Notes: generated by a model from the letters alone, not told the origin. 64,000 nucleotides of DNA from Armigeres subalbatus (GCF_024139115.2 NC_085140.1:435759260-435823259), one strand, 5' to 3'; counted from the stretch's first letter, positions 11,460 to 22,382 are shown. Program-made: numbers and translations.

Positions 11460-12121
11460 TTGGATTATTTTTCAGCTTTATCATTCGATACCAAAAAAAA
11501 TCCATTGAGCTCGAAAAAGGCACACCAGGTTTATTTTCCAATATTAGATTGCCATTATAGATCGATAATCTAATTTGGTGAAACTCGCGATGTATATGAA
11601 AGATTCCAACGCAGAAAGATTGATACATTAAAAAAAACAATCCTAGTGAATCTAGGATGAAAGTACACAACCCTACTTATTAACCCTCATATGAGAGAGA
11701 TTTTGAAGAGTTATCAAAAGTTCACTGCTTACATTGACATTTTTAATTTAATATGAGATTTGATTTTTAACTAACAAAGCAATACTAAAGTTTTCCAACC
11801 CTTTCTTCTCGTTCCAGGTACGTATCGAATTCTTCAAGATTCCATTCAGCGACAGGACAAGCTTCCATTTTGTGAGTTTAATAGCACTGAAATTTCTCAA
11901 TTTCAATGATAGATGTCCCGCGATGTTTACGCGAAGTTCCCCTCTCATTCCCTATAGAAATGCGAAGAATAAAAGGCACATTACAAAAATCTCACCAAGT
12001 TTTATTCCGTGGCAGGTCATGAAAGTGTGCAATTCTTTGCTTATACCAATTAAAATAATTTAGATATTTTAATTTTAAAACGAAGCACAACATCCTTTTA
12101 TGACTGCTTTTTATGCAAAAT
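11460..12121. other. AT-rich spacer, nothing recognised
   Basis: No repeat boundaries and no convincing frame. The last 13 or so bases before 12135 are the left TSD of the following retrotransposon. Confidence 0.5.
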
Positions 12122-13563
12122 TGATCAAAGAACCAAGATTTGGGAGGAGGAAGTTTTGCCGCAGGAGTGGATGGAAGGTGTCGTGTGTCCCATCTACAAA
12201 AAGGGCGATAAGCTGGATTGTAGCAACTACCGCGCAATCACATTGCTGAACGCCGCCTACAAGGTACTCTCCCAAATTTTATGCCGTCGACTAGCACCAA
12301 CTGCAAGGGAGTTCGTGGGGCAGTACCAGACGGGTTTTATGGGCGAACGCTCCACCACGGACCAGGTGTTCGCCATTCGCCAAGTACTGCAGAAATGCCG
12401 CGAATACAACGTGCCCACACATCATCTATTTATCGACTTCAAAGCCGCATATGATACAATCGATCGGGACCAGCTATGGCAGCTAATGCACGAACACGGT
12501 TTTCCGGATAAACTGATACGGTTGATCAAGGCGACGATGGATCGGGTGATGTGCGTAGTTCGAGTTTCAGGGCATTCTCGAGTCCCTTCGAAACCCGCAG
12601 AGGGTTACGGCAAGGTGATGGTCTTTCGTGTTTGCTATTCAACATCGCTTTGGAAGGGGTAATACGAAGAGCAGGGATTAACACGAGTGGTACAATTTTC
12701 AATAAGTCCGTCCAGCTATTTGGTTTCGCTGACGACATAGATATTATGGCACGTAACTTTGAGAAGATGGAGGAAGCCTACATCAGACTGAAGAGGGAAG
12801 CTAAGCGGATCGGACTAGTCATCAACACGTCGAAGACGAAGTACATGATAGGAAGAGGTTCAAGAGAAGACAATGTGAGCCACCCACCGCGAGTTTGCAT
12901 CGGTGGTGACGAAATCGAGGTGGTAGAAGAATTTGTGTACTTGGGCTCACTGGTGACTGCCGAAAATGACACCAGCAGAGAAATTCGGAGACGCATAGTG
13001 GCTGGAAATCGTACGTACTTTGGACTCCGCAAGACGCTCCGATCGAATGGAGTTCGCCGCCGTACCAAACTGACAATCTACAAAACGCTCATTAGACCGG
13101 TAGTCCTCTACGGACACGAGACCTGGACGATGCTCGTGGAGGACCAACGCGCACTTGGAGTTTTCGAAAGGAAAGTGCTGCGTACCATCTATGGTGGGGT
13201 GCAGATGGCGGACGGTACGTGGAGGAGGCGAATGAACCACGAATTGCATCAGCTGTTGGGAGAACCATCCATCGTTCACACCGCGAAAATCGGACGACTG
13301 CGATGGGCCGGGCACGTAGCCAGAATGTCGGACAGTAATCCGGTGAAAATGGTTCTCGACAACGATCCGACGGGCACAAGAAGGCGAGGTGCGCAGCGGG
13401 CAAGGTGGATCGATCAGGTGGAAGATGACTTGCGGACCCTCCGTAGACTGCGTGGTTGGCGACGTGTAGCCATGGACCGAGCCGAATGGAGGAGACTCTT
13501 ATATACCGCACAGGCCACTTCGGCCTTAGTCTGAATAAATAAATAATAAATGATCAAAGAACC
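12122..13563 (+). mobile_element. 5'-truncated RTE-like LINE with 13-bp TSD
   Basis: TGATCAAAGAACC occurs at 12122-12134 and again at 13551-13563. Between them is a 1,416-bp insertion (12135-13550) that starts in mid-frame at K-I-W-E-E-E and ends with a short AATAAATA-type tail, the hallmark of target-primed reverse transcription with 5' truncation. It keeps only the reverse-transcriptase and C-terminal regions; the endonuclease is missing. The nearest relative in the window is the fuller element at 51826-55079. Confidence 0.95.
12135..13534 (+). pseudogene. Reverse transcriptase and C-terminal region, one frameshift
   Basis: The first part, in the frame starting at 12135, carries E-W-M-E-G-V-V-C-P-I-Y-K-K-G-D-K, G-E-R-S-T-T-D-Q and F-I-D-F-K-A-A-Y-D, which are reverse-transcriptase finger and palm motifs. 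After a frameshift near 12570-12600 (most simply a one-base deletion) the frame that closes at 13534 continues with R-R-G-L-R-Q-G-D-G, the catalytic F-A-D-D-I-D-I (about 12725) and T-S-K-T-K-Y-M. The C-terminal region has Y-G-H-E-T-W-T-M-L, N-H-E-L-H-Q-L-L and R-W-A-G-H-V-A-R-M. This C-terminal pattern is what I know from RTE-type LINE proteins; the clade call is moderately sure. No start codon is expected because the copy is truncated. Confidence 0.9.
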
Positions 13564-14375
13564 CACGATATCTTCATATGGTCGCCTGAGATAAAAAAAA
13601 ACACTTTGCTTGCTGTCTTATTACGATCACGACCTTTTCCAGTGCTATGATAAATTATACATCGCTTAGTAATTTTTCAATAACTTTTGAAATTGAATTT
13701 TTCAAAATGTGTTGGTGCTCTTTTAGCGCGACGTTTTTTCTACATCTCTGCCTGAGTTCGTTGTTTGGACTCTAATAGTTGCAGTATCTCACATTAGGTG
13801 ATTGAAATTTTGTTATAACATTTTTGTATGACACATTTTTATGCTTTTGGAGGGGCAGAGTGTGAAGTAGTTAAAATAATTAAAGAGCGATTTTGATATA
13901 ATAAACAAACTGTTTCTGAAAAATGTTTTAAAAAAATCAAGAAATCTGCATTTTCTGAAGCTTTTCATTACGACTTTGCCGTTTACAATAAATTTTTGGT
14001 TTTGTTTCTCACGTTTTCTCTTGATCTTTATCATGGATTTAACCAAGGCCAACGGTCGAAATTGCAAACTTGCTGTTTCAAAGCTTTCAAAAGAACACAA
14101 GCATGTTCCATCTAAACTACCTCACAGTTCCAGATAAAAATTAACACCAACATTTTCAACTTATACATCCTGTTTTTAAGGAGATATTACCTTTCAGTTG
14201 TTTGTGCACAAAAACGCATAATATAACATGACCTAGAAAGTAATTTGCATTTGTTCTCATACAGTTTTTTATGTTCTTCGAATAATTTTATTTCTCTCAT
14301 TAGATCCCCATTAAAATGGGGAGAGGCACTTTTTTGAGAAAATGGGTGAATTTTTCACGGTGGGAATAATATCAG
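13564..14375. other. AT-rich spacer, nothing recognised
   Basis: The minus-strand 95-codon frame at 13813-14100 is Phe/Ser/Lys-rich and unsupported. Near 14303-14355 there is ATTAAAATGGGG and GAAAATGGGTGAAT sequence, loosely like 16020-16045 on the other side of the next element. It may be the remains of an older element it inserted into. Confidence 0.4.
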
Positions 14376-16008
14376 TAGGGGAAAAGTGGGTAAAACCGAC
14401 ACCTTAAGCCACTTTACAGTTTCCCAATCTATGAAGCAATTTTTCGGTCTAGAAATTTCATACAAGCATACTTTGGCTCTTCATGCATAAGTCCATGAGG
14501 TCTCAGGACAATATTTCTTGATAGAATTTGATTCATGATGAAAACGCGAACAGTCCATCTTCCAGCCCAACCAGCTGGGGTGCGGGTAAGATCGACACCA
14601 CATGAGGGTAAAACAGACACATCAAGTCGTTATGGAATCGAACATCAGAACAATTTTAAATGATGTTACAACACAATTAAAAAAGTTTATCAACATTCAT
14701 TTTGATATTTGTGTATGAAATTCATGTTTTGGGGTCACTCATAAACGATGGTTGAAGAAAATTTTCTATATTTAAAATTTTCACCACATATCATATTTTA
14801 TTTAGTTTCTTTAGTGAATCGGGTGAAAAATATATAGAGTATGAGAATGTTAGTAACAAACTTACTAACTACTGTAAATATTGACCTACATTTAAATTTT
14901 ACTTATTTTAAAAAGTTGTTTATAACGGCGATTTAAAATAAATGCGTATGGTGCAGTTATGCCAAGAAATGAAAATGACTGGTTTGTAGGTGACAAGCTA
15001 CATGTTTACAGAGGTGAAAATGGATCACGGAAGAACAACACTATAGAGAACGGATTGAATATGTCTAAGAGCAAAATAAGCCTAAAAGTACGGTTCTTCT
15101 TTGAGCGCTATTGTTTTCCGACCTGCAGGTTTTCCTTGATAACTCAATATTACCCACTAGACCTATTGTCGAGCCTTATGATGATATGGTATGTAATCCA
15201 GTCTATGATTAAGTTATATTCCCCGGCGCCTCGTTTTCCAATACTTGTATTATATTATGCGAATGATTAGTCTAATAAAACAGAGGTATTTCGTGATTTG
15301 ATGGCAGGTGTCGAACTTACCCCAACTGATAACATAATAATGATGACATACATGTGGATGCTTATAATTAGAAAAGTTAATTATTTTTCCACAACATCCA
15401 CAAAATGAAGTTCAATTATGGATCAGAGATGGATTAAATACTGAAAATCAACAAATTATTGTCCAAAAAGCTTATACACCGATGCCAAAATTTTACATTA
15501 CTTATCTCCTCAATGGGGGGCCCTCTTTAGCCGTGAGGTAAGACGCGCGGCTACAAAGCAAGACCATGCTGAGGGTGGCTGGGTTCGATTCCCGGTGCCG
15601 GTCTAGACAATTTTCGGATTGGAAATTATCTCGACTTCCCTGGGCATAAAAGTATCATCGTGTTAGCCTCATGATATACGAATGCAAAAATGGTACCTTG
15701 GCTTAGAAACCTCGCAGTTAATAACTGTGGAAGTGCTTAATGAACACTAAGCTGCGAGGAGGCTCTGTCCCAGTATGGGGATGTAATGCCAATAAGAAGA
15801 AGAAGAATCTCCTCAATGGTGACCAATGCTAATTGTCTGTTTATTATGACTCTTTTACGTCTCCGCCAGTTACAAAATGACTAGAAATACAAGAAATCAA
15901 ACGTTTATTCAAAGTGTGTCAAAATTCGGTCCGATAATCACTTGAAATCAGAGATTTGAAGTGGTGTCGGTTTTACCCGCAGTGTCGGTTTTACCCACAA
16001 TTCCCCTA
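14376..16008. mobile_element. TA-flanked non-autonomous DNA transposon, 1.6 kb with nested SINE
   Basis: The left end reads TA-GGGGAAAAGTGGGTAAAACC from 14376. The right end mirrors it as GGTTTTACCCACAATTCCCC-TA, ending at 16008. The motif GGTAAAACCGACAC occurs once at the left end and twice in inverse orientation at the right end, with related forms GGTAAGATCGACACC near 14585 and GGTAAAACAGACAC near 14607. I see no transposase. The Feilai-like SINE at 15517-15806 is nested inside, so the element is about 1.33 kb without it. Confidence 0.75.
15517..15806 (+). mobile_element. Feilai-like SINE with 13-bp TSD
   Basis: Starts GGGGCCCTCTTTAGCCG and carries a tRNA-like promoter region with B box GGTTCGATTCCC. 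A conserved body contains ATCTCGACTTCCCTGGGC, and it ends in ATGTAATGCCAATAAGAAG with a GAA triplet tail. ATCTCCTCAATGG flanks both sides (15504-15516 and 15807-15819). The structure (tRNA head, unrelated body, triplet tail) fits the Aedes SINE Feilai as I remember it. Confidence 0.9.
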
Positions 16009-16062
16009 ATAAGAAAGCACCCCTTAATGGGTAAATTCATCTAACCGTGTATATTAAATGTA

Positions 16063-16274
16063 GTTCAAACTATAGATAGTGGAATATATAGATGAGCGAA
16101 GATAAATCCTCTGTCTCCAAACGAACTGTCAAACGTGTCTCCAAACGAGCATGACGTCACGATTTCAATGGAAACGTTAAGGGCTGTGACGTCATATGCG
16201 CGTGTGCACGGGCAAAAATATCGACTCAGCCATGCTTTCGCTAATCTATAGATTCTACTATCTATAGTTCAAAC
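16063..16274. mobile_element. 196-bp hAT-like MITE with 8-bp TSD
   Basis: GTTCAAAC flanks both ends (16063-16070 and 16267-16274). The element (16071-16266) has inverted ends TATAGATAGTGGAATATATA and its near mirror, extending about 30 bases inward (CGAAG against CTTTCG). An 8-bp TSD suggests the hAT superfamily. Because the ends are flanked by TA-like bases, the exact TSD limits could shift by one or two bases. It contains two perfect TGACGTCA motifs at 16152-16159 and 16187-16194. Confidence 0.8.
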
Positions 16275-16581
16275 TAAAGTGCCTGCCTGTGCCGTCTACC
16301 GTTAAGAACCTTTTGCTTGATTGAAACAGGGGCCCTCCTTAGCCGTGCGGTAAGACGCGCGGCTACAAAGCAAGACCATGCTGAGGGTGGCTGGGTTCGA
16401 TTCCCGGTGCCGGTCTAGGCATTTTTCGGATTGGAAATTGTCTCGACTTCCCTGGGCATAAAAGTATCATCGTGTTAGCCTCATGATATACGAATGCAAA
16501 AATGGTAACTTGGCTTAGAAACCTCGCAGTTAATAACTGTGGAAGTGCTTAACGAACACTAAGCTGCGAGGCGGCAATGTC

Positions 16582-18862
16582 GGAACAAAGTGTGCCGTGC
16601 TTTAGTTCAGATGTATTTTTTTTCAAGCGTCATTTTTCTCAAGCATCAGCCAAATTTTATTACTTTTCAGACGCTGGTGTTAATTAAATAGTGAAAAGTG
16701 CTGATGAAGGACACTGTAACAGTGTTACGTGCTCTCAGGATGTCTGCATGATATTTTTTGGATACAAGAAGGACTATAATTTGGTGAGCTCTTTTCATGC
16801 TATTTTAAGATACATTTGTTTGAACTTTTCCGCACCGTCATCGGGTTACTTCTGATATGTTATCTGAGCGCCCAACTGGGAGTGGTCCATGGGAACGATG
16901 AACCCATTATACCCTCACCGCCCATAACAGTAACATGAACAATTTGATTTTCGATACAATTTGCGTGCTTGTATGTGGAGTGAAAACTAATCAACCATCC
17001 ACATCCGTCCTGTCGTAGCTTCCCTTTTCTCTACGACAACAGCGCGTTAATTTGAAAAAAAAAATCTTCACTCTCGTCTAACACGGTAAGGTAAAATAAC
17101 CAATAGTGGACCCCCTAATAGCGGAATTTTGCACTTCCTGCCATAAGGCGAGGAAGCTTCCTACATTTTATTCTCGTGTAATATCTAATATGGAGTTCTG
17201 CATCTCCCTTGCATGATACATACAAAAAAACTCAGATACGCGACGTTATCCGTTGAAATTAGATTTGAAAGTATGGCTAAATTAACCCTATAGTATAACC
17301 ATTGGCGGTCCATAATAGGAAATTGCTTCCCTATAGTCGATACTCCATTTAATTTTCATGTTCCGTTTCGGGATGATCTTCTTGCCTATATGTCTGTTAT
17401 GGACAAACTGATGTTTATTTTTTTAACAAAATTGTGAAAATTCTTTTTTCAACATTTCATGGGAATGTCAATGCATGTAATCAAATCATTGGAATGTAAA
17501 TCAGGTTCTCCCATTGAAATTTCATACAAAAATGTTCATATTATGCTGTAATAATGCAAATATGACTGTACACTGCGAAAAATATTTATATATAGTATAT
17601 CTGTCGCCTTTATAAATTTTTGCAATAGCCCCACCCTAAAATAATCGGCATGGACCCACACATAAATAAAAATAATTGCTCATTCGGGTCCACACCTAAA
17701 ATTTATTTAGATATAGATTTTATTAGTAGTTTGCGCGGAGAATAATTTTGTGTGCGCTTATATAATTTGTAAGTAAAATCTATGGATCTTTGCCATGAAA
17801 TATGTGTGGATGTTTAGTAGTGTAGGGTCCAAATACTATTGGTCATTTTACAGCACAAAATTAAATGAAGTTGTTCAAAATGTGTTTAATATTGAGTTTT
17901 TTCAACAAATTACTATTTGTTCACCTGAAATTACCCATATTTGATGTCGTTTGTGTATTGTGTATCTTCAGCACGGGCACAATAATCGGTCGACTTCTCT
18001 CAAGACCTCTCCAATATAAATTTAAAACGATATTAACAATTATGTGTCCAACCTTCGAGAGCTATTAGTTTCCAAATTTACATTCACTACTATACCATCA
18101 TAAATAGCTTCTTCGTTCTTGTCATTATTGATTGATAGAGTTATGAATCGCGTTGAACACTATTTCCACTAGCAGAAGCAGGTGCATTTATGCCGTTTAC
18201 GTCACAGAGCTATTGAATTTTATATCAGAAATCGCGAAAATACTTCAAATAAAACTTTGTAAAATGTTTAGTATATTTATCTTTAAAAGGCTTGGTTTGA
18301 TTTTTGTATTCGATGAACCTAGAAGAATCGTTTTGCTCACTGGGTAGAAAGTACAAATTTGGTAAATTTAGATTTGTTCAACGGATAGTTGTTGATAGAT
18401 TGAGGTTAAGAAATCGCCTGTAAATTATTTAAAGAATAAACTGTAAATAAAATCGATATTAGCATACTCTTTCGACAGCTGGCTGGCAAGAGTTTAAATA
18501 AAAACAGGTAAACAACATAGTCTGTGGGTCGAGTTGCCAGCTTGAGGCAAACCTCCATGACCTACCTTACCCTACCCAACCACCAACTCCGTAGAACTTA
18601 TGAGGGCGTCGCCAAGTCGGGGGCCTCTCGTTAAGTAAGTTCTACATCAACATTTCCTTTCCTATTCCTAGTTACGGTAAAGATGGGCGTGGCCGGGAGT
18701 AGTAATCCTCATGCTTATGCCATTTTTATCTTAGATTGGAATCAAGGGTAACTCCCCACCTTGATTTCCGATAGCAATCTGGATAAGGATTCCATAAGAA
18801 ACATGAGTATCACTAGTGTCCAATCTACGAAGTATACCGTAACAACGCTAACGCTAACGCTA
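16582..18862 (+). mobile_element. Insertion inside the SINE, probable LINE with ACGCTA tail
   Basis: This 2,281-bp segment lies between the two 24-base copies described for the host SINE. Its right end is a simple-repeat tail of about three ACGCTA units (18845-18862), as in LINEs that end in short tandem repeats. The 300 bases upstream (18520-18845) are GC-richer and look like a LINE 3' UTR. No reverse-transcriptase frame was found in it, so it is either an internally deleted copy or a different class. Frames at 17865-18068 and 18153-18347 are unsupported. Confidence 0.55.
17091..17851. mobile_element. MITE-like element with GTAAAATRACC ends, nested
   Basis: GTAAAATAACCAATAGTGGA at the left end is mirrored at the right end by CTATTGGTCATTTTAC; the inner pair GGACCC and GGGTCC also match. 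It is about 760 bp, AT-rich, with no coding frame. It lies within 16582-18862, giving a third level of nesting. A similar CCAATAGTGG start is seen at 45713. Confidence 0.6.
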
Positions 18863-18944
18863 ACTAAGCTGCGAGGTGGCAATGTCCCAGGGGGGGATGT
18901 AATGCCAATGAAGAAGAAGAAGAAGAAGAAGCTTGATTGAAACA

Positions 18945-19233
18945 ACTGATTTGACAGCAAGCGCGCTGTTCTAATTTTGACACTGCGTCTCTTTATTATT
19001 AACCCAGTTCAAATATAAAACCAACCAGCCTACTGTGCAGCGTTGTTAAAAATACCTATGAGAAATTTCTTAACCTGATTTCACATCTCGTACCAACCGC
19101 TCCGTATACATTATTAGGTGATGGTTGTTGAACCGTTGGGAGTGACTTAGCGAAGTGTTCACTCCTTGGGTTCTCCACGTCTTGGCATGAGATGAGACGA
19201 TGAAAATGAACCATATTTATTTACTACAGCTAC
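18945..19233. other. Spacer, nothing recognised
   Basis: No repeat boundary or frame. Contains an isolated GAGTGACTTAGCGAAGTG-type segment with no known meaning. Confidence 0.5.
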
Positions 19234-19312
19234 ACTGCCGCTAACCGCAAGTCAGTCCCATCTGTATATGGCATACATATACAGATGGGACTGACTTGTG
19301 GTTAGCGGCAGT
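19234..19312. repeat. Near-perfect 37-bp hairpin, 5-base loop
   Basis: Arms 19234-19270 and 19276-19312 are reverse complements with one mismatch, separated by GCATA. Arm sequence includes GCTAACCGCAAGTCAGTCCC. It could be a tiny foldback element or a hairpin RNA; no bulges typical of a miRNA precursor are present. Confidence 0.9.
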
Positions 19313-19419
19313 ACATAGTTCTCGTGGATTCGTTATCTCCAAAGCCCTTACTTCGTGCCATTGAATGCGCAAAGACGATTTATAAAAAAATAAAAAAAAA
19401 CTATCCATAAATAACGGAG

Positions 19420-19556
19420 AAGGGCCGTTTGGCCGAAAACCATTAAGTTGAATGCCACTAGGTCGAATAGACCATTAGGTCGAAAGGGTCATACAGCCGA
19501 ACAGGTCATTTGGCCGAATAGGTCGTTCGGCCGAATTTGTCATTTGGACAAATATG
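19420..19556. repeat. GGCCGAA-type spaced repeats
   Basis: Regularly spaced GGCCGAAAACCATTAAG, AGGTCGAATAGACC, CAGCCGAACAGGTC and TTGGCCGAATAGGTCG motifs, spaced about 15-20 bases. The 93-codon frame at 19448-19729 runs through this repeat and is not a gene call. Confidence 0.8.
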
Positions 19557-19782
19557 GGAACTGCTCCTGGATTTCACCTCATGACTCCGATGTTCATCCC
19601 ATTAAACACAAAGCAATGAAAAGTTATTTGATTTATTTCTTATTTGTGATTTGCTTTGTGATTTTTTCAGCAGTGAGCAGGGAGCAGGGAGCGACGAAAT
19701 TGGTGCCGTATTTGTTTGTTTCGCGATGAGATGAATATATGTTCAGTGAGATGGAGATCGGAACAGTTCCCCTAGGTCATTT
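19557..19782. other. Spacer
   Basis: Short AT-rich sequence with a GAGCAGGGAGCAGGGAGC run near 19677-19694. No feature recognised. Confidence 0.5.
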
Positions 19783-19890
19783 GACGTCTCACTTATTACT
19801 TCTCAATCATTATTTCTTACTTCTCACTGCGAAAAGTGAGAAATAAGAAGTTAGAAAAATGATTAGTGAGAAGAAAGGCGTTTTTTAGGA
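19783..19890. repeat. GTGAGAAG palindrome-rich cluster, copy 1
   Basis: Alternating TTCTCACTT-like and AAGTGAGAAA-like 8-10mers form imperfect hairpins, for example around CTCACTGCGAAAAGTGAG. The same family is at 22282-22382 and 31136-31600. Confidence 0.8.
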
Positions 19891-21129
19891 GAGTGTAACA
19901 AAACACTTTTGTAAAAAAAACATTTGACACGAAAGCGCCTTGCTCTTTTAAAATTACGCTGCGCCTCCTAGTTTTGAAAAAGAGAACTGTTGAAAGCTTG
20001 ATATGCTGGGTTCGGTGAGAGCACAGTTGCGATCTCATTACGTTCGCAACAGGCCGCCTAAATTTCTAAAAAAGTAGGCTGGTATCTAACAAACAACTTG
20101 GCACAGAATGGACAAAAAAAATCTTGTCCATAATTGATAGTAGACAGACTGAGACAGCCTCAATTTGTAGGTAGGGCCTGGGTGAAATGCATGGAATTTT
20201 AATAGCATCAAAGCCGCTGTTTGAATGCCGAATTTATTCAGCAGGGTTTTTGTTATTTTATTCTAGTGGTGAAAGTCGAACAATTTCGCACATAATAAGA
20301 TCCCTAGTATTCAAGTAGAATAAAAGTGAGGCCATTGGCCAAGGTCCGGAATTTAGAATACTTGTTGGTGTCGTGGATAGTTAGTGTGCGCTGTTAAACC
20401 TTATTATCCGGTAAGGATTGAATAGTTTGTGGTTGTACAATGTTTTACAAATCATGGTTTATTTTATGAATATAGGCCTAAATCGAAGACGGACTGAGGG
20501 TGAAGGGTTTGTTAAAAACCCAAATCCTGGTAAGATTTTTCCGATTATGTGATTTAGAACTTCATAAGTTTACGTTGAACAGGTGAAAAGACCCACAGTT
20601 CAACGTGGGTGCCAGTCTGGAGGAGCGTCAAACCATTCGTACGGACACCACATGTGACGGCCGCGCCTCTGGTGGCGAAAATTAAAAGTACCCTCTATTC
20701 CAAGCTCCTGACAGATGTACTCGCTTCCCCGGGTGACTACTTGCCAGTGCCACGAGCTCACCACGCCACACCAAGCAAATACCACGAACCACCAACCAGG
20801 CGTCTCCATTGGAAAACGGTGCCTACAGCACCCGTGCATGATCTCAACCAGTTTATCAAAATTCAATTTATCAAAAATGCCTGCTGAGTGTGATTCTTTT
20901 GTTTTGTAGTTTTCTCTGCTCCTCTTTGCCTATGACGGTGCCTTTCAGTCAGAACGACAAAGCAGGAGTAGCTTAGCAAACTCGGTTTGGCAACAGCGGG
21001 CTGAAGCCGATGATCATTCGGCACAAATTTCCTGTCATTGTCTTTCAAGTGATAGTATTCACCCATGAATTTATATAGGGCTGTCGCATTCACACAGCAG
21101 CGAGTGAACTGAATAGACTGTCACTGCGG
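19891..21129. other. Mostly unique sequence, GC-richer at 20580-20870
   Basis: Between 20580 and 20870 the sequence is open on both strands (92 codons plus, 88 codons minus). Neither product is recognisable and no splice sites are convincing. The rest is AT-rich with nothing identified. Confidence 0.45.
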
Positions 21130-21544
21130 GCTGCGTGCAGTGATGGGAAATGTCAAAAAAATGTCATGGCATTGCTATTACTAATTTCGTAATAACTTTT
21201 TCCAAAAGTCATTTACAGTTCGGATTTTTTTTATTAACATGTAGTACTTAAAGGGTCCTAAAACTTTTTCGAACAGATCATTGTTCTAAATACAAAGTGT
21301 GAGCCATGAGAGCGAGATTAAAAAAATGCCACGGAATGTCATGACATTAATGTCATCTGACACTAATTCGGCTCTCACGCCGCCAATATCATATTTAGAG
21401 AAATTATCTATTAGAAAAAGTTTTCGGGTCATTTGAGGGCTACATGTTTATATGGAAAACATAATTGTAAATGACTTGTGAGAAAAGTTATTAGCAAGTT
21501 AGTCCCATGACATCGATATGACATTTCCCGTTACTGGCTGCGTG
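21130..21544. mobile_element. 399-bp hAT-like MITE with 8-bp TSD
   Basis: GCTGCGTG flanks the element on both sides (21130-21137 and 21537-21544). The element (21138-21536) begins CAGTGATGGGAAATGTCA and ends with the near mirror TGACATTTCCCGTTACTG: 18-bp inverted ends, 15 matching. The inside continues as an imperfect palindrome for roughly 80 bases per arm (ATAACTTTTTCCAAAAGTC against its mirror near 21470). CAG-starting ends and an 8-bp TSD are typical of hAT. No transposase. Confidence 0.92.
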
Positions 21545-22281
21545 TGCAATGAGAAGAGAGGTCTTTTGTTTACTTTATCTTTGCTTGTTGCTGCTAACCA
21601 TTTTCAGTTTTCACTGCTAGGAAGTGAGTGTGAAAAGGCAATGGTATCAATATCCAACAAATTTCAGTCACTGAGATTGAGAATTCGCACCACTGATCTC
21701 AACCCACTCGCGGATTGGGCGAGAGCACTAAGGACTTCTGTGACACTCGATCGGTTGAATGTATGGTGCCCGCTGGTCGAAGACCATTCCGTAGCGATAG
21801 GCTGCTACCCCCAAGTCTACAACGCTATGTACTGAATTGCCACCGCCATTGGCAAACGGAACCTTCTCTGCTGATCGCTGAACCAATCAACAGGCAGCAA
21901 CCAGGTAAGATCTGAACATTTTTTATCAATGAGCTCGAAGAACTCGATGTAAAACGAGTGACGTCATTTAGGGCCCTAGAATGAATTAGAATACACACAC
22001 ATGTAAATATGCCCATAGTCCTTGGGAATTGTGATGCTGAAAATTTTTGCACCGTTATTAAGAATCCAATTCATTTCATCCTGAATTATTAAGCTTCTGT
22101 AGATTTACGGAAATTCTATTGATCTGTTCGTAACGCTGAATTCGACGACTGTTTGAGCCCTATTGACCCGCCCAAACGAGTGTCTCAAGCCGGGCCTCTA
22201 TTGAAAAGCAACAGCAGTCTTTCCTTAAAAAGAGTGGCTCTTAAACTGCAGCGGTTAAGTGCATAAAGCTTTCGTTTCAAG
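21545..22281. other. Spacer, nothing assigned
   Basis: Plus-strand frames at 21518-21835 and 21715-21915 are open but have no recognisable product. CCAACAAATTTCAG near 21655 and CCAGGTAAGATC near 21901 look like a splice acceptor and donor (GTAAGA), so an exon in 21669-21903 is conceivable, but I cannot support it from protein content. Confidence 0.3.
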
Positions 22282-22382
22282 AGGAGACGTTTCTTAAAAA
22301 GTGAGACGTCTCACTTCTCACTCCTGATTTCTCACTTATCACTTATCACTGTGAAAAGTGTGAAATGCGAAGTAAGATCATG
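22282..22382. repeat. GTGAGAAG palindrome-rich cluster, copy 2
   Basis: GTGAGACGTCTCACTTCTCAC followed by CTTATCACTGTGAAAAGTG, with the same style of 8-10-base palindromes as 19783-19890 and 31136-31600. Confidence 0.75.

Larger units (their letters stand above)
16315..18944 (+). mobile_element. Feilai-like SINE split by a 2.3-kb insertion
   Basis: GCTTGATTGAAACA (14 bases) occurs at 16315-16328, just before a Feilai 5' end, and again at 18931-18944, just after a GAA-repeat Feilai 3' end. The SINE body is present in two parts, 16329-16581 and about 18863-18930. The join repeats 24 bases, ACTAAGCTGCGAGG(C/T)GGCAATGTC, at 16558-16581 and 18863-18886 with one mismatch. The simplest reading is one SINE insertion (14-bp TSD) later hit by another element that made its own ~24-bp duplication. 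Confidence 0.8.

Noticed and set aside
11251..11670. 139-codon minus-strand frame
   Set aside because: It overlaps the 89-bp unit with inverted ends and lacks any known motif.
21669..21903. Possible exon with CAG acceptor-like and GTAAGA donor-like ends
   Set aside because: The product is not recognisable in any frame, the acceptor lacks a clear pyrimidine tract, and no neighbouring exon is in phase.
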